Shown: piece by piece, positions 15,335 to 24,562 of the stretch
Numbering within the stretch: the first letter of the stretch is position 1
Layout of the letters: every line of letters starts with the position of its first letter
Source of the DNA: Paraburkholderia unamae
Lineage (GTDB): Bacteria; Pseudomonadota; Gammaproteobacteria; Burkholderiales; Burkholderiaceae
Length of the DNA: 64,000 bases
Direction of reading: 5' to 3'
Assembly: GCF_003268775.1 (NCBI RefSeq)
Contig: NZ_QLSU01000006.1
Coordinates: forward strand, 124,001 to 188,000
The notes under the pieces: generated by a model
Told to the model about the DNA's origin: nothing
Seen by the model: only the letters and a program-made list of their open reading frames with translations
The model's database searches: none
Translations under genes and position numbers: made by a program

Positions 15335-16450
15335 ATGAAAAAGGTCGTCGTTTATATACTCGCAGGGCTCATCGCCTCACCCGCATTCGCACAAAGCTCG
15401 GTCACGCTCTACGGCATCGTCGATAACGGCATCACCTATGTCAGCAATTCGGGCGGCAAGTCGCTCTGGGAAGCCGCAAGCGGCACGAATCTGGGCAGCC
15501 GCTGGGGCCTGAAGGGATCGGAAGAACTGGGTGGCGGCCTGAAAGCGATTTTCATCCTTGAAAACGGCTTCAATTCGTATAACGGCAAGCTCGGGCAGGG
15601 CGGCCTGGAATTCGGACGTCAGGCGTGGGTCGGCCTTTCGCATCCTCTGGCCGGCAAGCTGACGATGGGACGCCAGTACGACTCCATCGTCGATTATGTC
15701 GGCCCCACCACGCTCAATCTTCAATCCTGGGGCGGCATCCTCGCGCATGCCAACGATATCGACAATACCAACGACGCGTTTCGCGTCAATAACTCGGTCA
15801 AGTACGTGAGCCCGACGATGGGCGGCTTCACGGTGAGCGGCATGTATGCGTTCGGCGGCGTCGCCGGACAGTTTGGCCGCAACAGCACCATCGCGGGCGG
15901 CGCGAGCTATGCGATGGGCAATCTGTATGTGGCAGCCGGCTATCTGTTTGCCAGGAATCCAGGCACGCAATTTCCGGACGGCAACTTCGTCAAGAACGGT
16001 TCGACCAACGTGGGCGTCTTCGGCTATGTGGGACAACCCGCGAGCGAACAGGTCATCGGTGCGGGCACGACGTATCGAATGGGCCGCGCGATCGTCGGCG
16101 CGAACTATACGAATACGCGTTTCGCCGAAGCCAACGGCACGACGAGCACCGTGATATTCGATAGCTACGAGGTGTGGTCGATGTATAACATCACGCCCGC
16201 CTTACTGGTCGGCGGTGGCTACAACTTCGTCTCGGGCAGCGTCCACTACGACGACGCAAGGCCGAAGTATCACCAGATCAACCTTGTGATGAGCTATGCG
16301 TTGTCCAAACGAACGGATCTCGTGTTGAACACGGTCGTTCAGCACGCAGCGGGCGGCGCTCATGCGGACATCTACAACGGCGTGGTGGCGCAACAATCGA
16401 GCGGCGTGAACCAGGTGGCCGTGCATGCCGGCTTGCGGCATCGCTTTTAA
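15335..16450 (+). CDS. Gram-negative trimeric porin (Burkholderia OmpC/Opc-like)
   Basis: 371 aa from ATG 15335 (MKKVVVYILAGLIASPAFA signal peptide, cleavage after AFA). The mature start QSSVTLYGIVDNGITYVSN is the betaproteobacterial porin hallmark; further signatures are SRWGLKGSEELGGGLKAIF, GRQAWVGLS and the terminal HAGLRHRF beta strand ending in phenylalanine for BAM recognition. It forms a 16-strand outer-membrane channel, and its location after the MFS-racemase unit suggests outer-membrane entry for the same substrate, although the terminator at 15194 separates their transcripts. Confidence 0.93.
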   Translation: MKKVVVYILAGLIASPAFAQSSVTLYGIVDNGITYVSNSGGKSLWEAASGTNLGSRWGLKGSEELGGGLKAIFILENGFNSYNGKLGQGGLEFGRQAWVGLSHPLAGKLTMGRQYDSIVDYVGPTTLNLQSWGGILAHANDIDNTNDAFRVNNSVKYVSPTMGGFTVSGMYAFGGVAGQFGRNSTIAGGASYAMGNLYVAAGYLFARNPGTQFPDGNFVKNGSTNVGVFGYVGQPASEQVIGAGTTYRMGRAIVGANYTNTRFAEANGTTSTVIFDSYEVWSMYNITPALLVGGGYNFVSGSVHYDDARPKYHQINLVMSYALSKRTDLVLNTVVQHAAGGAHADIYNGVVAQQSSGVNQVAVHAGLRHRF

Positions 16451-16720
16451 ATAGCTCGCCGACGTCAGTTTGGGGTTCACGCGCCGCGCGTTTCACCTGT
16501 CGTTCCGGCGATGTGGAGCGATCCCTGACTGATCTCCAGCCTCGTGATTCTGGAAAAGTGCTTTCCAATACGAGGTGTTGATCCAGAAAATTGACCCGGA
16601 GATGATGGCTTCCGCCGCGGTGCGATACGCCAGCCGTCGGCAAATGAGTCCGGGCGCGCGAGCTTGAGCGCGTGATACCCGGCAGTCGCTGCGCTTTGAT
16701 GATATTTTGGAAGAGGGAAA

Positions 16721-17101
16721 ATGAGATCGAACAGCTTGTTGGGTACTGTCGCTATTGCAGTTTTACTGGTTTCCGGAAGCCATGCCTATGCACAGGAGAG
16801 TGGTGAGGCGACGAACCCGGCGGTAGCCTCTGCACCACAGGCCGCACCTTCCGCAAAGGCACAACGCAAAGCGCAACATCAGGCAAACCGCAAGCTGGAA
16901 AAGGCGGTACGAAACGCTCTCGTACACACGAAGGGTTTGCAGATGTCCAACGTCAATGTGCTGGCCAGGAACGGGAAGGTCGATCTTGTTGGATCGGTAC
17001 CCGATGAATCCCAGATCCAGCGCGCGGGCGATGTGGCCAGCGCCGTCGCTGGGGTCGTTTCGCTGAACAACGCGCTGCATATTCGCGAAGCGGGGCATTA
17101 A
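16721..17101 (+). CDS. Secreted BON-domain protein
   Basis: 126 aa. A Sec signal peptide (residues ~7-24, ending HAYA-Q) is followed by an Ala/Gln/Lys-rich linker and one BON domain (~residues 58-124: RKLEKAVRNALVHTKG, NVNVLARNGKVDLVGSVPDE, GVVSLNNAL). BON domains are small periplasmic membrane- or phospholipid-interacting modules (OsmY type). Stands alone; convergent with the VOC gene. Confidence 0.88.
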   Translation: MRSNSLLGTVAIAVLLVSGSHAYAQESGEATNPAVASAPQAAPSAKAQRKAQHQANRKLEKAVRNALVHTKGLQMSNVNVLARNGKVDLVGSVPDESQIQRAGDVASAVAGVVSLNNALHIREAGH

Positions 17102-17131
17102 CGGCACCGGCGAACGGATCGAAACCGTCAT

Positions 17132-17151
17132 CGCCGTTACGGCGGTTTTTT
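17132..17151 (+). terminator. Terminator between convergent BON and VOC genes
   Basis: Short GC stem CGCCG-TTA-CGGCG followed by GTTTTTTC, 30 bases after the BON stop and directly before the convergent VOC gene's stop. Confidence 0.6.
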
Positions 17152-17152
17152 C

Positions 17153-17527
17153 TCAACGCCCAGGTCGAGAAAACAGGTTCACGAGGTTCTCGTCCGGGTC
17201 GCTCAGCAGGAGCGAGCGATTGCCCCAAGGCATCAACGTCGTCGGCATCACGATGTTTGTTCCGGACGCCTTCATCCGTTCGAACAGCGCGTCGACGTCG
17301 TCCACTTCGAACTCCAGGATCGCCGATTGATTGGCCGCGGCGGTGGCAGCGCCGACATTGAAAAGCCGGATCAGGTGCTCGGATGAGATCGCAAGCGTCA
17401 AGCCCTCGAATCGCATTTCGGCAAATCCATCGGCCAGACGCATAGCCTCGATGCCGGAAAGCCGCTGATAAAACTCGACCAGCCTTTCGATATCCGGGGT
17501 GACAACACGAACCGATGCGAACTTCAT
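17153..17527 (-). CDS. VOC-superfamily (glyoxalase/dioxygenase fold) protein
   Basis: 124 aa, one vicinal-oxygen-chelate domain: VRVVTPDIERLVEFYQRLSG at the N-terminus, ILEFEVDDVDALFERMKASG in the second half and an ending SLLLSDPDENLVNLF typical of bleomycin-resistance/glyoxalase relatives. The metal-ligand pattern is not clear enough to name an enzyme. It lies 32 bases downstream of a WYL regulator on the same strand and is probably co-transcribed with it. Confidence 0.85.
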   Translation of the reverse strand: MKFASVRVVTPDIERLVEFYQRLSGIEAMRLADGFAEMRFEGLTLAISSEHLIRLFNVGAATAAANQSAILEFEVDDVDALFERMKASGTNIVMPTTLMPWGNRSLLLSDPDENLVNLFSRPGR

Positions 17528-17559
17528 TCTGAACTCCTTGCCATGAAAGGAGCTTCAGT

Positions 17560-18282
17560 TTAATGATCCATACTGTCAAATTCTGGCAGTATGGTGCGGC
17601 TGGCCACCTGATTGAGCTTGCGCCACTCACGAAGCAGGGTGGAACGCCGCTTTGGGTAACGCGCGTCCATCTGCTCGACGTTCACGATCCGATCCGAACG
17701 GAAATTGCGAAAATCGGCTCGAAGCTCGCACCAGCACATCAGCACGCGCGCCTGGTCGAAATACACCAGGGCAAAGGGCCAAACGACGCGCCGGGAGTGA
17801 ACACCCGCGCTGTCCACGTAAGTGATATCGAGCTTTCGCTCTGCGCGGACCGCGGCTCGCAGGAGGTCCGGCGAGATTGTGTGGGTAGGTCTTGTCAATG
17901 GCGCGCCGACGAGCAGTGACGATTCCTCCAGTTCGCGCCGCAATTCGGTGGGCAATACGGCGGCTATCTTCGCCAGTGTGCTCAATGCACCGGCGGATAG
18001 CGTCTTGTCGCCGCGATCGGCCACCCAGCGCATGCCCAGCACCAGGGCATCGAGTTCCTCCGAGCCGAACATGATGGGTGGCAGCATGAAACCCGGTTTC
18101 ATCACGTAGCCAATGCCTGGCTCCCCTTCGATCATGGCGCCTTGCGCCTGCAAGCTGGCGATGTCCCGGTATAGCGTGCGGATGCTCACGCCGAGTTCGT
18201 CTGCGAGGGCCTGGCCGCTCACGGGACGTCGATAACGACGTAACACTTGCAGAAGCTGAAGGAGACGTTCGGCGCGGGACAT
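17560..18282 (-). CDS. YafY/DeoR-type transcriptional regulator with WYL domain
   Basis: 240 aa from the ATG at 18282 (MSRAERLLQLLQVL). The N-terminal HTH_11 reads SGQALADELGVSIRTLYRDIASLQAQG. A WYL ligand-sensing domain spans ~residues 130-230 (YVDSAGVHSRRVVWPFALVYFDQARVLMCWCELR, FRNFRSDRI). The longer open frame to 18393 lacks a family-like N-terminus. It probably controls the adjacent VOC gene and itself. Confidence 0.9.
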   Translation of the reverse strand: MSRAERLLQLLQVLRRYRRPVSGQALADELGVSIRTLYRDIASLQAQGAMIEGEPGIGYVMKPGFMLPPIMFGSEELDALVLGMRWVADRGDKTLSAGALSTLAKIAAVLPTELRRELEESSLLVGAPLTRPTHTISPDLLRAAVRAERKLDITYVDSAGVHSRRVVWPFALVYFDQARVLMCWCELRADFRNFRSDRIVNVEQMDARYPKRRSTLLREWRKLNQVASRTILPEFDSMDH

Positions 18283-18498
18283 GCATGAATCCTGATATCG
18301 ACGCTGAAGAAAATGAACGGCGCGATCCGTTACTTCATGCCGAAGCAGCAGGTGCGTTCGGGCAGGCGCCAGGCGAGCGCGACCTCTCGCCACGCATTGA
18401 TCGATTTGCCGGTCAAGCGCCGGGAGGTGGGTGTGCCATGGGAAGCGTTGCCTGCGTAATATCGCGCGAATGTAAAGGCTGCAATCATCAACGGCGCC

Positions 18499-18801
18499 CT
18501 ACATCTGATTTTGACGTCGACACGCATGCAGTATTTCATTGACGGCAAAAGCGCTTCTGACGGTCTGCACATTTTGCAGGACACACAGGTGGTACGCTCT
18601 TTCGCGCGGCAAAAGCATTGCGCCGTTTCTGTAAAGCGCGTCGCACGAGGTGCGAATTGCGCGCGCCGCGAAGCTGCTCTGACTATCCCTCAACGAATGC
18701 ATGATGCATTGATCGTAGTCTGGATTATCGTTGCCCAGCGCCAGTGCCGGGAGCGGCATGGCGAGAGTCAACAAGAGAAGTCGACTGGCTAGTTTGCGCA
18801 T
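18499..18801 (-). CDS. Small secreted four-cysteine protein
   Basis: 100 aa from the second ATG (MRKLASRLLLLTLAMPLPALA, a clear signal peptide). The mature part holds two similar units: CIMHSLRDSQSSFAARAIRTSC and CVLQNVQTVRSAFAVNEILHAC, each with cysteines ~20 residues apart, as in VF_A0006-type four-cysteine proteins. The cysteines probably form disulfides in the periplasm. Function unknown. The ORF also has an ATG 30 bases upstream. Confidence 0.72.
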   Translation of the reverse strand: MRKLASRLLLLTLAMPLPALALGNDNPDYDQCIMHSLRDSQSSFAARAIRTSCDALYRNGAMLLPRERAYHLCVLQNVQTVRSAFAVNEILHACRRQNQM

Positions 18802-18978
18802 GTTTGTGCGAGAGAACTGCGACAACAACAAGCAGGAAATCGTAACACGTCGCGTCCTGACACGACGTGCACATTGCCGGAGGTACGAATATCGCCCTCA
18901 TCGCTTCACCTGAAAGAAGCGGGTGCGACGTCGTCGCGCAATGGACGACGGTTCCGGCTTCCCGACTCCGCTCACGCG

Positions 18979-19752
18979 CTATTTTTGCCGCAAATACTCG
19001 CTGGGCGGCACGCCCAGCACCTTGCGAAACATGGCGGCGAACGCGCTCGGACTGTCGTACCCATGCTCCAGCGCGAGTTCGAGAATCGATGCGCCTGCCG
19101 CGAGGCGCGGCAGGCTCAACAGCAGGCGCGTATGGCGCCACCATGCGCCTGGCGTCATGCCGGTTTCGCGCCGGAAGATGCGCGCGAGCGTGCGGGCGTT
19201 CATGTTCGCGGCGCTCGCCCACGAGGCGAGCGTGACCGGCTCGGACGGCTCGCGAATCAGGTTGGCGCACAACACCGCCAGTGCGGGATGGCGCGGCATC
19301 GGCACATGCAGGTCGAGCGACGGGGCGATTTCGATTTCGTCGAGTATCAAGGCAAGCACGCGACCCGTGCGATGGCTCAGGTCGTAATCGGCGGGCAGAC
19401 CGCTCGTCGCGAGGATGAGTTCGCGCAACAGTCCGCTCACGCCGATGACACGGCACTCGCGCGGCAGGCTCGGGCGCACTTCGTGGGCGACGAAGAGGGA
19501 GCGCATGCGCACGTCGCCGGCCATCTCGATGCCGTGGCGGATGCCCGCGGGCACCCAGACGGCGCGGCCGGGCGGCACGATCCAGTTGCCGTCGCCGGTG
19601 CGCACGATCATGACCCCGTCGATGGACAGGATCATCTGGGCCTGCGCGTGGGTGTGCGGGGCGAACTCATCGCCGGCGGCGGAGTTGGTGGCCAGCACAC
19701 CGATTTGCTGCGCTTTGTCGGAAGCGTCCAGCACCTGAAAAAAATCGTTCAC
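18979..19752 (-). CDS. AraC-family regulator (cupin + HTH) of the efflux operon
   Basis: 257 aa if started at GTG 19752; the frame stays open to an ATG at 19833, but that would leave only 13 bases to the divergent efflux gene. N-terminal cupin: HTHAQAQMILSIDGVMIVRT, VPPGRAVWVPAGIRH. C-terminal double HTH: SWASAANMNARTLARIFRRETG, then LELALEHGYDSPSAFAAMFRKVLG and PSEYLRQ. It diverges from the tripartite efflux operon and is its probable local regulator. Confidence 0.9.
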   Translation of the reverse strand: MNDFFQVLDASDKAQQIGVLATNSAAGDEFAPHTHAQAQMILSIDGVMIVRTGDGNWIVPPGRAVWVPAGIRHGIEMAGDVRMRSLFVAHEVRPSLPRECRVIGVSGLLRELILATSGLPADYDLSHRTGRVLALILDEIEIAPSLDLHVPMPRHPALAVLCANLIREPSEPVTLASWASAANMNARTLARIFRRETGMTPGAWWRHTRLLLSLPRLAAGASILELALEHGYDSPSAFAAMFRKVLGVPPSEYLRQK

Positions 19753-19846
19753 GTGTCCATTTCTCGACGATGAATGCGCATCTCGCGCGCGATGAACAGG
19801 GAGCGTCAACATACCATGGCATGACCGATTCATTTCATGATTCCCG

Positions 19847-21340
19847 ATGCCTGCCGCTCCAACCTTTCTTTCACCGCCGGGAATTCCGGCGCGCCGCTTT
19901 GCCGCTCATGCCCGAGGCCTGGTGGTGGCATCCAGCGTGCTGCTCGCCGCGACGCTTGCCGCCTGCTCCGTCACTGAACCGTATCGTGCGCCTGTTGCCG
20001 GCGCCGCCGAGCGTGCGCCTTTCGATGCGGCCGTATCGGTGCCGCAGGCGGTGTCTGCCGCGCCGCCGGATCACTGGTGGCAGCTCTATGACGACCCGGC
20101 GCTGGATGCGCTGATTCGCGAGGCGCTGGCGCAGAACCGCGACCTTGGCGTCGCGGCGGCGCGCGTCTCGCGTGCCCGTGCGATGCTGGCGCAGGCGGAT
20201 GCCGCGCGCTTGCCGTCAACGCAGGCCTCATTCGGCGTGGATTACGGCCAGCACGAGAACGACCAGATCGTGGCCGCCGCGCGCGACACAGGCAGCGCGC
20301 CGTCGCGCTTCGGCTGGGCGCCGGGTTTCGCCCTGTCGTGGGAAATCGACTTCTGGGGCCGTGTGCATCATCTCGTGGACGCCGCGCACGCGGATGCCGA
20401 CGCGCAACAAGCCGCGTCGGACGCCTTGCGCGTGAGCGTGGCCGCCGAAACGGCGGCGGCGTATGCGCGAGCCTGCGCGTACGCCGGGCGGCTCGACGTC
20501 GCGCAGCGCTCACTGGCGATCGCCGAGCGCATTGCGTCGCTCACGCAGCGGCAGCAGGCGCTGGGTCTCGTTTCGTCCATGGAGCTTGCCCGCGCGCGCG
20601 CCTTTGCTGACGACACGCGCGCGAGCCTGCCCGCGCTCGACGGCGAACACCGCGCGGCGCTCTACGAGCTGGCGGTGCTGCTGGGGCGCCCGCCCGCCGA
20701 TGTCCCGGCCGCGGCGCAGGCATGCCGTCAACCGCCCACGCTCGCGCAGCCTTTTCCGGTGGGCGACGGCGCGGCGCTGATGCGCAGACGTCCCGATCTG
20801 CGCGAGGCCGAACGCAGACTCGCGGCGGCGCACGCGCGCGTGGGCGTGGCGCAGGCCGCACTGTATCCGTCGATCACGCTGGGCGGCTCCGTCAACTGGC
20901 TCTCGACCACGGGTCACCCGGCCTCGCTCGGCAACCCGTATGCGCTCGCGTGGAGCGTGGGGCCGCTCATTAGCTGGAACTTTCCCAATCTCGCGGCGAA
21001 CCGGGCGCAGTTGGGCGCGGCGCGCGCCGACGACGCGGGGGCGCGCGCCGCATTCGACGCGCAGATATTGCGCGCCTTGCAGGAGACCGAGCAGGCGCTC
21101 GTCCGTTATGGCGCGGCGTGGCGCGAGCACGATGCACTGGAGACGGCGCGCGCCGGGCACGCGCGCGCCTTCGCGCTCGCCGAGCGCGAGTTCCGCGCCG
21201 GGGCGATCGATTCGCTCGGCGTGCTCGACGCGGAGCGCAGCCTGATCGCCGACGACGCCGCGCTCGCGCAGTCGGCCCAGCAAGTCGCGCTGGATCAGGT
21301 CACCGTGTTCAAGGCGCTCGGTGGCGGCTGGCAGCCTTGA
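19847..21340 (+). CDS. Outer-membrane efflux lipoprotein (NodT/OprM family)
   Basis: 497 aa. A lipoprotein signal is visible (ASSVLLAATLAAC-S, acylation at Cys ~43). The body carries two OEP/TolC-like repeats; WWQLYDDPALDALIREALAQNRDL is the NodT-type opening, and LMRRRPDLREAERRLAAAHARVGVAQAALYPSI-type text marks the second half. It makes the trimeric exit duct for the EmrA- and EmrB-like proteins encoded next. Confidence 0.93.
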   Translation: MPAAPTFLSPPGIPARRFAAHARGLVVASSVLLAATLAACSVTEPYRAPVAGAAERAPFDAAVSVPQAVSAAPPDHWWQLYDDPALDALIREALAQNRDLGVAAARVSRARAMLAQADAARLPSTQASFGVDYGQHENDQIVAAARDTGSAPSRFGWAPGFALSWEIDFWGRVHHLVDAAHADADAQQAASDALRVSVAAETAAAYARACAYAGRLDVAQRSLAIAERIASLTQRQQALGLVSSMELARARAFADDTRASLPALDGEHRAALYELAVLLGRPPADVPAAAQACRQPPTLAQPFPVGDGAALMRRRPDLREAERRLAAAHARVGVAQAALYPSITLGGSVNWLSTTGHPASLGNPYALAWSVGPLISWNFPNLAANRAQLGAARADDAGARAAFDAQILRALQETEQALVRYGAAWREHDALETARAGHARAFALAEREFRAGAIDSLGVLDAERSLIADDAALAQSAQQVALDQVTVFKALGGGWQP

Positions 21341-21382
21341 GCGCACCTCTCACATCACCCATTTCAAAAGAAGACTGTTTGC

Positions 21383-22504
21383 ATGAGTACGACTGTTGAT
21401 ACCGAAGTTCAGACCATCACGTCCGCGCGCCGCGCGCGGCGTCCGTGGATCGTCGCGGGGACGTTGCTGGCGGTCCTCGTGGCTGCGGTTTGGGGCTGGC
21501 ACTGGTGGCGGGTGGCGCGTTTCATCGAAACGACTGACGACGCCTACGTGCGCGCCGACGTCGTCACGGTCAGCCCTCGCGTGTCGGGTTACGTGACGAA
21601 CGTCATGGTCGACGACAACCAGCCGGTCCGTCGCGGCGACGTGCTCGCGACGCTGGACGACCGTGATTACCGCGCGAAAGTGCAGGCCGCCCAGGCCGCC
21701 TTGCTGGAGGCGCAGGCGGCGTTGCAGGAAAGCACGGCCGCGGCGCAGACGCTCGACGCGCAACTCGCGCAACAGTCCAGCACGATCGCGCAGGCGCAAG
21801 CCGACGTGGATGCCGCGCGCGCCGAGTCCGCCCGCCGGGACGCCGACGCGACCCGCTATCGCGCCTTGCTTGCCGACGAAGCGGCCAGCGGCCAGCATTG
21901 GGAAGCGGCGCGCGCCGATGCGCTCAAGGCTCGCGCGGCGCTCGCGCACGCCGTGGCGGCGGCGCAGAGCCAGCGCGAACAGAGCGGGGTGCTGCGCAAG
22001 CGCCTGGCGCAGAACGACGCGGCGACCGCCGCCGCCCGCGCGCGCCTGGAAGCGGCGAAGGCACAACTGGCGCTCGCGCAACTGGACCTGGAGCACACGC
22101 GCATTCTCGCGACGCAAGACGGCATGGTCGGCCAGCGCAGCGCACGTGCCGGGCAATATGTGGAGGCGGGCACACCGCTGCTCGCCGTGGTGCCGATGCA
22201 CGCCGTGTATGTGGTGGCCAACTTCAAGGAAACACAGCTTGCCGCGATGCGCGCTGGCGAGCCGGTCGAACTGGATGTCGACACCTTTGCAGGTCACGCC
22301 TTGCACGGCCGCGTGAGCGGCATCGCGCCGGGCTCGGGCGCCGAATTCGCGCTGCTGCCGCCGGACAATGCGACCGGCAACTTCACGAAGATCGTGCAGC
22401 GCGTGCCGGTGAAGATCGCGCTCGATGCCATGCCGCGCGATGTCGTGCTGCGGCCCGGCATGTCGGTCGTCGCGCGGGTCGATACGAAGGGGGCGCAGCG
22501 ATGA
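21383..22504 (+). CDS. EmrA/HlyD-family membrane fusion protein
   Basis: 373 aa. One N-terminal membrane anchor (~residues 28-46), then the biotinyl-lipoyl half (TTDDAYVRADVVTVSPRVSG), a long coiled-coil hairpin (residues ~95-215, Ala/Gln/Glu-rich), the second lipoyl half (LEHTRILATQDGMVGQRS) and beta-barrel (VYVVANFKETQL). It bridges the DHA2 pump and the outer-membrane duct. A 42-base gap follows the OM gene and an ATGA overlap precedes the pump gene. Confidence 0.94.
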   Translation: MSTTVDTEVQTITSARRARRPWIVAGTLLAVLVAAVWGWHWWRVARFIETTDDAYVRADVVTVSPRVSGYVTNVMVDDNQPVRRGDVLATLDDRDYRAKVQAAQAALLEAQAALQESTAAAQTLDAQLAQQSSTIAQAQADVDAARAESARRDADATRYRALLADEAASGQHWEAARADALKARAALAHAVAAAQSQREQSGVLRKRLAQNDAATAAARARLEAAKAQLALAQLDLEHTRILATQDGMVGQRSARAGQYVEAGTPLLAVVPMHAVYVVANFKETQLAAMRAGEPVELDVDTFAGHALHGRVSGIAPGSGAEFALLPPDNATGNFTKIVQRVPVKIALDAMPRDVVLRPGMSVVARVDTKGAQR

Positions 22505-24135
22505 GCGCCGCCGCTCCCCGGGCTCAGGAAGCGCACGAAACAGCGCACGAAGAATCGCACGAAGAATCGCACGAAGAATCGCACGAAGAAGCGGTCTCGC
22601 TGCGCTCGTGGGTCGCCGTGCTTGGCGGCGTGTTCGGCTGTTTCATGGCGGGCATGAACGTTCACGTGACCAACGCGTCGCTGCCCGACATACGGGGCTC
22701 GCTGGGTGCGAGCTTCGAAGAGGGATCGTGGATTACCACCGCCTATCTGGTTGCCGAAATCGTCGTCATTCCGCTCACTGGCTGGCTCGTGCAGGTGTTT
22801 TCCGCGCGGCGCGTGTTGCTCGTGGGCGCATCCGGGTTTCTGGGCTTCTCGCTGGCGTGTTCGCTCGCGCCGACGATCGGCACGATGATCGCTGCGCGCA
22901 CGTTACAAGGCGCGTTTGGCGGCGTGCTCATCCCGCTGTCGTTCCAGCTTATCGCCACCGAACTTCCGAAGTCGCGCCACCCGCTTGGCATGGCGCTTTT
23001 TGCGGTCGCCAATAACGTGGCGCAGGCGGCCGGCCCGTCGTTGGGCGGCTGGCTGACCGACACGTATTCGTGGCGCTGGATTTTCTATCTACAGATTCCC
23101 CCTGCGCTGGCCTTGATCGCCGCGATTGCGTGGGCGATCCGGCCGGTCGCCGTCGACACAGGCCGGCTGCGCAGTGCCGACTGGTCAGGCATCCTGACCA
23201 TGGCCGTGGGCCTGAGTGCGCTGCAAATCGTGCTCGAAGAGGGGGGGCGCAAGGACTGGTTCGCATCGGGCGGCATCGTGCTGCTCTCGTGTATCGCGGC
23301 GGTCGGTCTGGTGGCGTTCGTCGTGATCGAGGTGCGGCGCGCGCAGCCGTTCATCAATCTGCGGTTGCTTGCCGGGTATAACTTCGGCCTTGCCAGCCTG
23401 ATGCAGTTCCTGTTCGGCGCCGTTGCGTTCGGGGTCGTCTTTCTGGTGCCCAATTACCTGGCCGAGGCGCAGGGATACAGCGCGCGCGACATCGGCATGG
23501 TGATGATCCCCTATGGGCTCGTTCAGTTCGCCATGTCGTTTCTCACGCCGCCGCTCATGCGCCGCACGAGTCCGCGCATGGTAATTGCGCTCGGCTTCCT
23601 GCTGGTAGCGGCGGGCTGCCTGATGAACATTCATCTCGACGCCGATTCCGCGCGCAACGTCATTGTGCCGTCGCTGATCGTGCGCGGCGTGGGACAGTCG
23701 TTCGTGGTGATCGCGCTGTCGGTGATGGCCGTGAACGGTGTCGACAAGACGCAGCTGGGCTCGGCGTCCGGCGTTTTCAACATGGTGCGCAACGTGGGCG
23801 GCGCGATCGGCATCGCGGTCGTGAGCCAGATCGTGGTCGAACGTCAGAAGCTGCACATGGCGCGCATTGGTGAGGCGGTGACGCCTTATGCGCAAGCGTT
23901 TCAGGAGCGCATGGTGCTGCTCGTGCGCGTGATATCGCGACTGCACGTGCCGCGCGCGGAGGGACTGCCGCACGGGCGCTTTGACGGCACGTACGAGACC
24001 GCACTTGCGCTCGTCAATCAGCAGGTGATTCGCGAAGCACTCCTGATGGCCTACAGCGACACGTTTCTGATCGCGGGCCTGGCGATGCTGGCGTGCGTGG
24101 CGGGGGCATTCGCTCTGCGGGGCGTGAAGCCGTGA
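22501..24135 (+). CDS. EmrB-like DHA2-family MFS drug exporter with His/Glu repeat N-terminus
   Basis: 544 aa, 14-helix DHA2 pump. The first helix carries VLGGVFGCFMAGMNVHVTNASLPDI, the DHA2 motif region reads GSWITTAYLVAEIVVIPLTGWL, and motif C is present (PSLGGWLTDTYSWRWIFY). The cytosolic N-terminus (~residues 9-31) is unusual: a run of His and Glu made by three perfect copies of a 12-base unit encoding EESH. Exports a hydrophobic toxicant by proton antiport with the EmrA-like partner. Substrate unknown. Confidence 0.94.
   Translation: MSAAAPRAQEAHETAHEESHEESHEESHEEAVSLRSWVAVLGGVFGCFMAGMNVHVTNASLPDIRGSLGASFEEGSWITTAYLVAEIVVIPLTGWLVQVFSARRVLLVGASGFLGFSLACSLAPTIGTMIAARTLQGAFGGVLIPLSFQLIATELPKSRHPLGMALFAVANNVAQAAGPSLGGWLTDTYSWRWIFYLQIPPALALIAAIAWAIRPVAVDTGRLRSADWSGILTMAVGLSALQIVLEEGGRKDWFASGGIVLLSCIAAVGLVAFVVIEVRRAQPFINLRLLAGYNFGLASLMQFLFGAVAFGVVFLVPNYLAEAQGYSARDIGMVMIPYGLVQFAMSFLTPPLMRRTSPRMVIALGFLLVAAGCLMNIHLDADSARNVIVPSLIVRGVGQSFVVIALSVMAVNGVDKTQLGSASGVFNMVRNVGGAIGIAVVSQIVVERQKLHMARIGEAVTPYAQAFQERMVLLVRVISRLHVPRAEGLPHGRFDGTYETALALVNQQVIREALLMAYSDTFLIAGLAMLACVAGAFALRGVKP
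22537..22584 (+). repeat. In-frame 12-bp tandem repeat encoding (E-E-S-H)n
   Basis: Three identical units of GAAGAATCGCAC (22549-22584) preceded by one diverged unit, GAAACAGCGCAC (22537-22548). Changes in copy number would keep frame and alter the length of a His/Glu-rich tail. Confidence 0.9.
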
Positions 24136-24235
24136 CTGGCGAAGGCGTGCCTGCTCACGGCCCGCCTTCCCCGCACTGCTGAGGCGGTCGCCTGTGTTGT
24201 ACCGAAAGCCGCGGGCGCCGTGCGCCCGGTTGTGG

Positions 24236-24454
24236 TCAGTGCTTGTGCACCTTCTCCAGCCCGTCCGCGCGATACACCTCGTGCTGACCGCTTTTCTCGC
24301 TTTCGACCTCGTAATACGGGTCGTCCTTCGACGCGGCGACAGTCTGACCGTCCAGTTCCGTGTCCCTGATGATCCGGCGCACGACCGTGCCTGTCGTCGT
24401 GCCTTCCAGGCTGTTCCACGTGACGCGATCGCCTGTTTTGAGTCGATGGGACAT
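24236..24454 (-). CDS. DUF2945/HVA1-type Tudor-like small protein
   Basis: 72 aa from ATG 24454. The opening HRLKTGDRVTWNSLEGTTTGTVVRRI, then DPYYEVESEKSGQHEVYRADGLEKV, matches the hypervirulence-associated Tudor-like (HVA1, DUF2945) family, small cytosolic proteins found across bacteria and fungi. Molecular role unknown. Stands alone downstream of the aldo/keto reductase. Confidence 0.82.
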   Translation of the reverse strand: MSHRLKTGDRVTWNSLEGTTTGTVVRRIIRDTELDGQTVAASKDDPYYEVESEKSGQHEVYRADGLEKVHKH

Positions 24455-24562
24455 GATTGTGCCCTCCGGTTGTTCAATCCTCAATCAGCGGCGCATTCTT
24501 TGTTCCTGAGGCCGGGGGCGAGTGAGCGCCGCTCGCGCGCAGGCGGCCTGGCGACAGGGAAC

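Noticed and set aside
22549..22584. CRISPR-like repeats
   Set aside because: The repeats are contiguous 12-bp in-frame units without spacers, so a coding tandem repeat, not a CRISPR array. No other array-like structure was seen.
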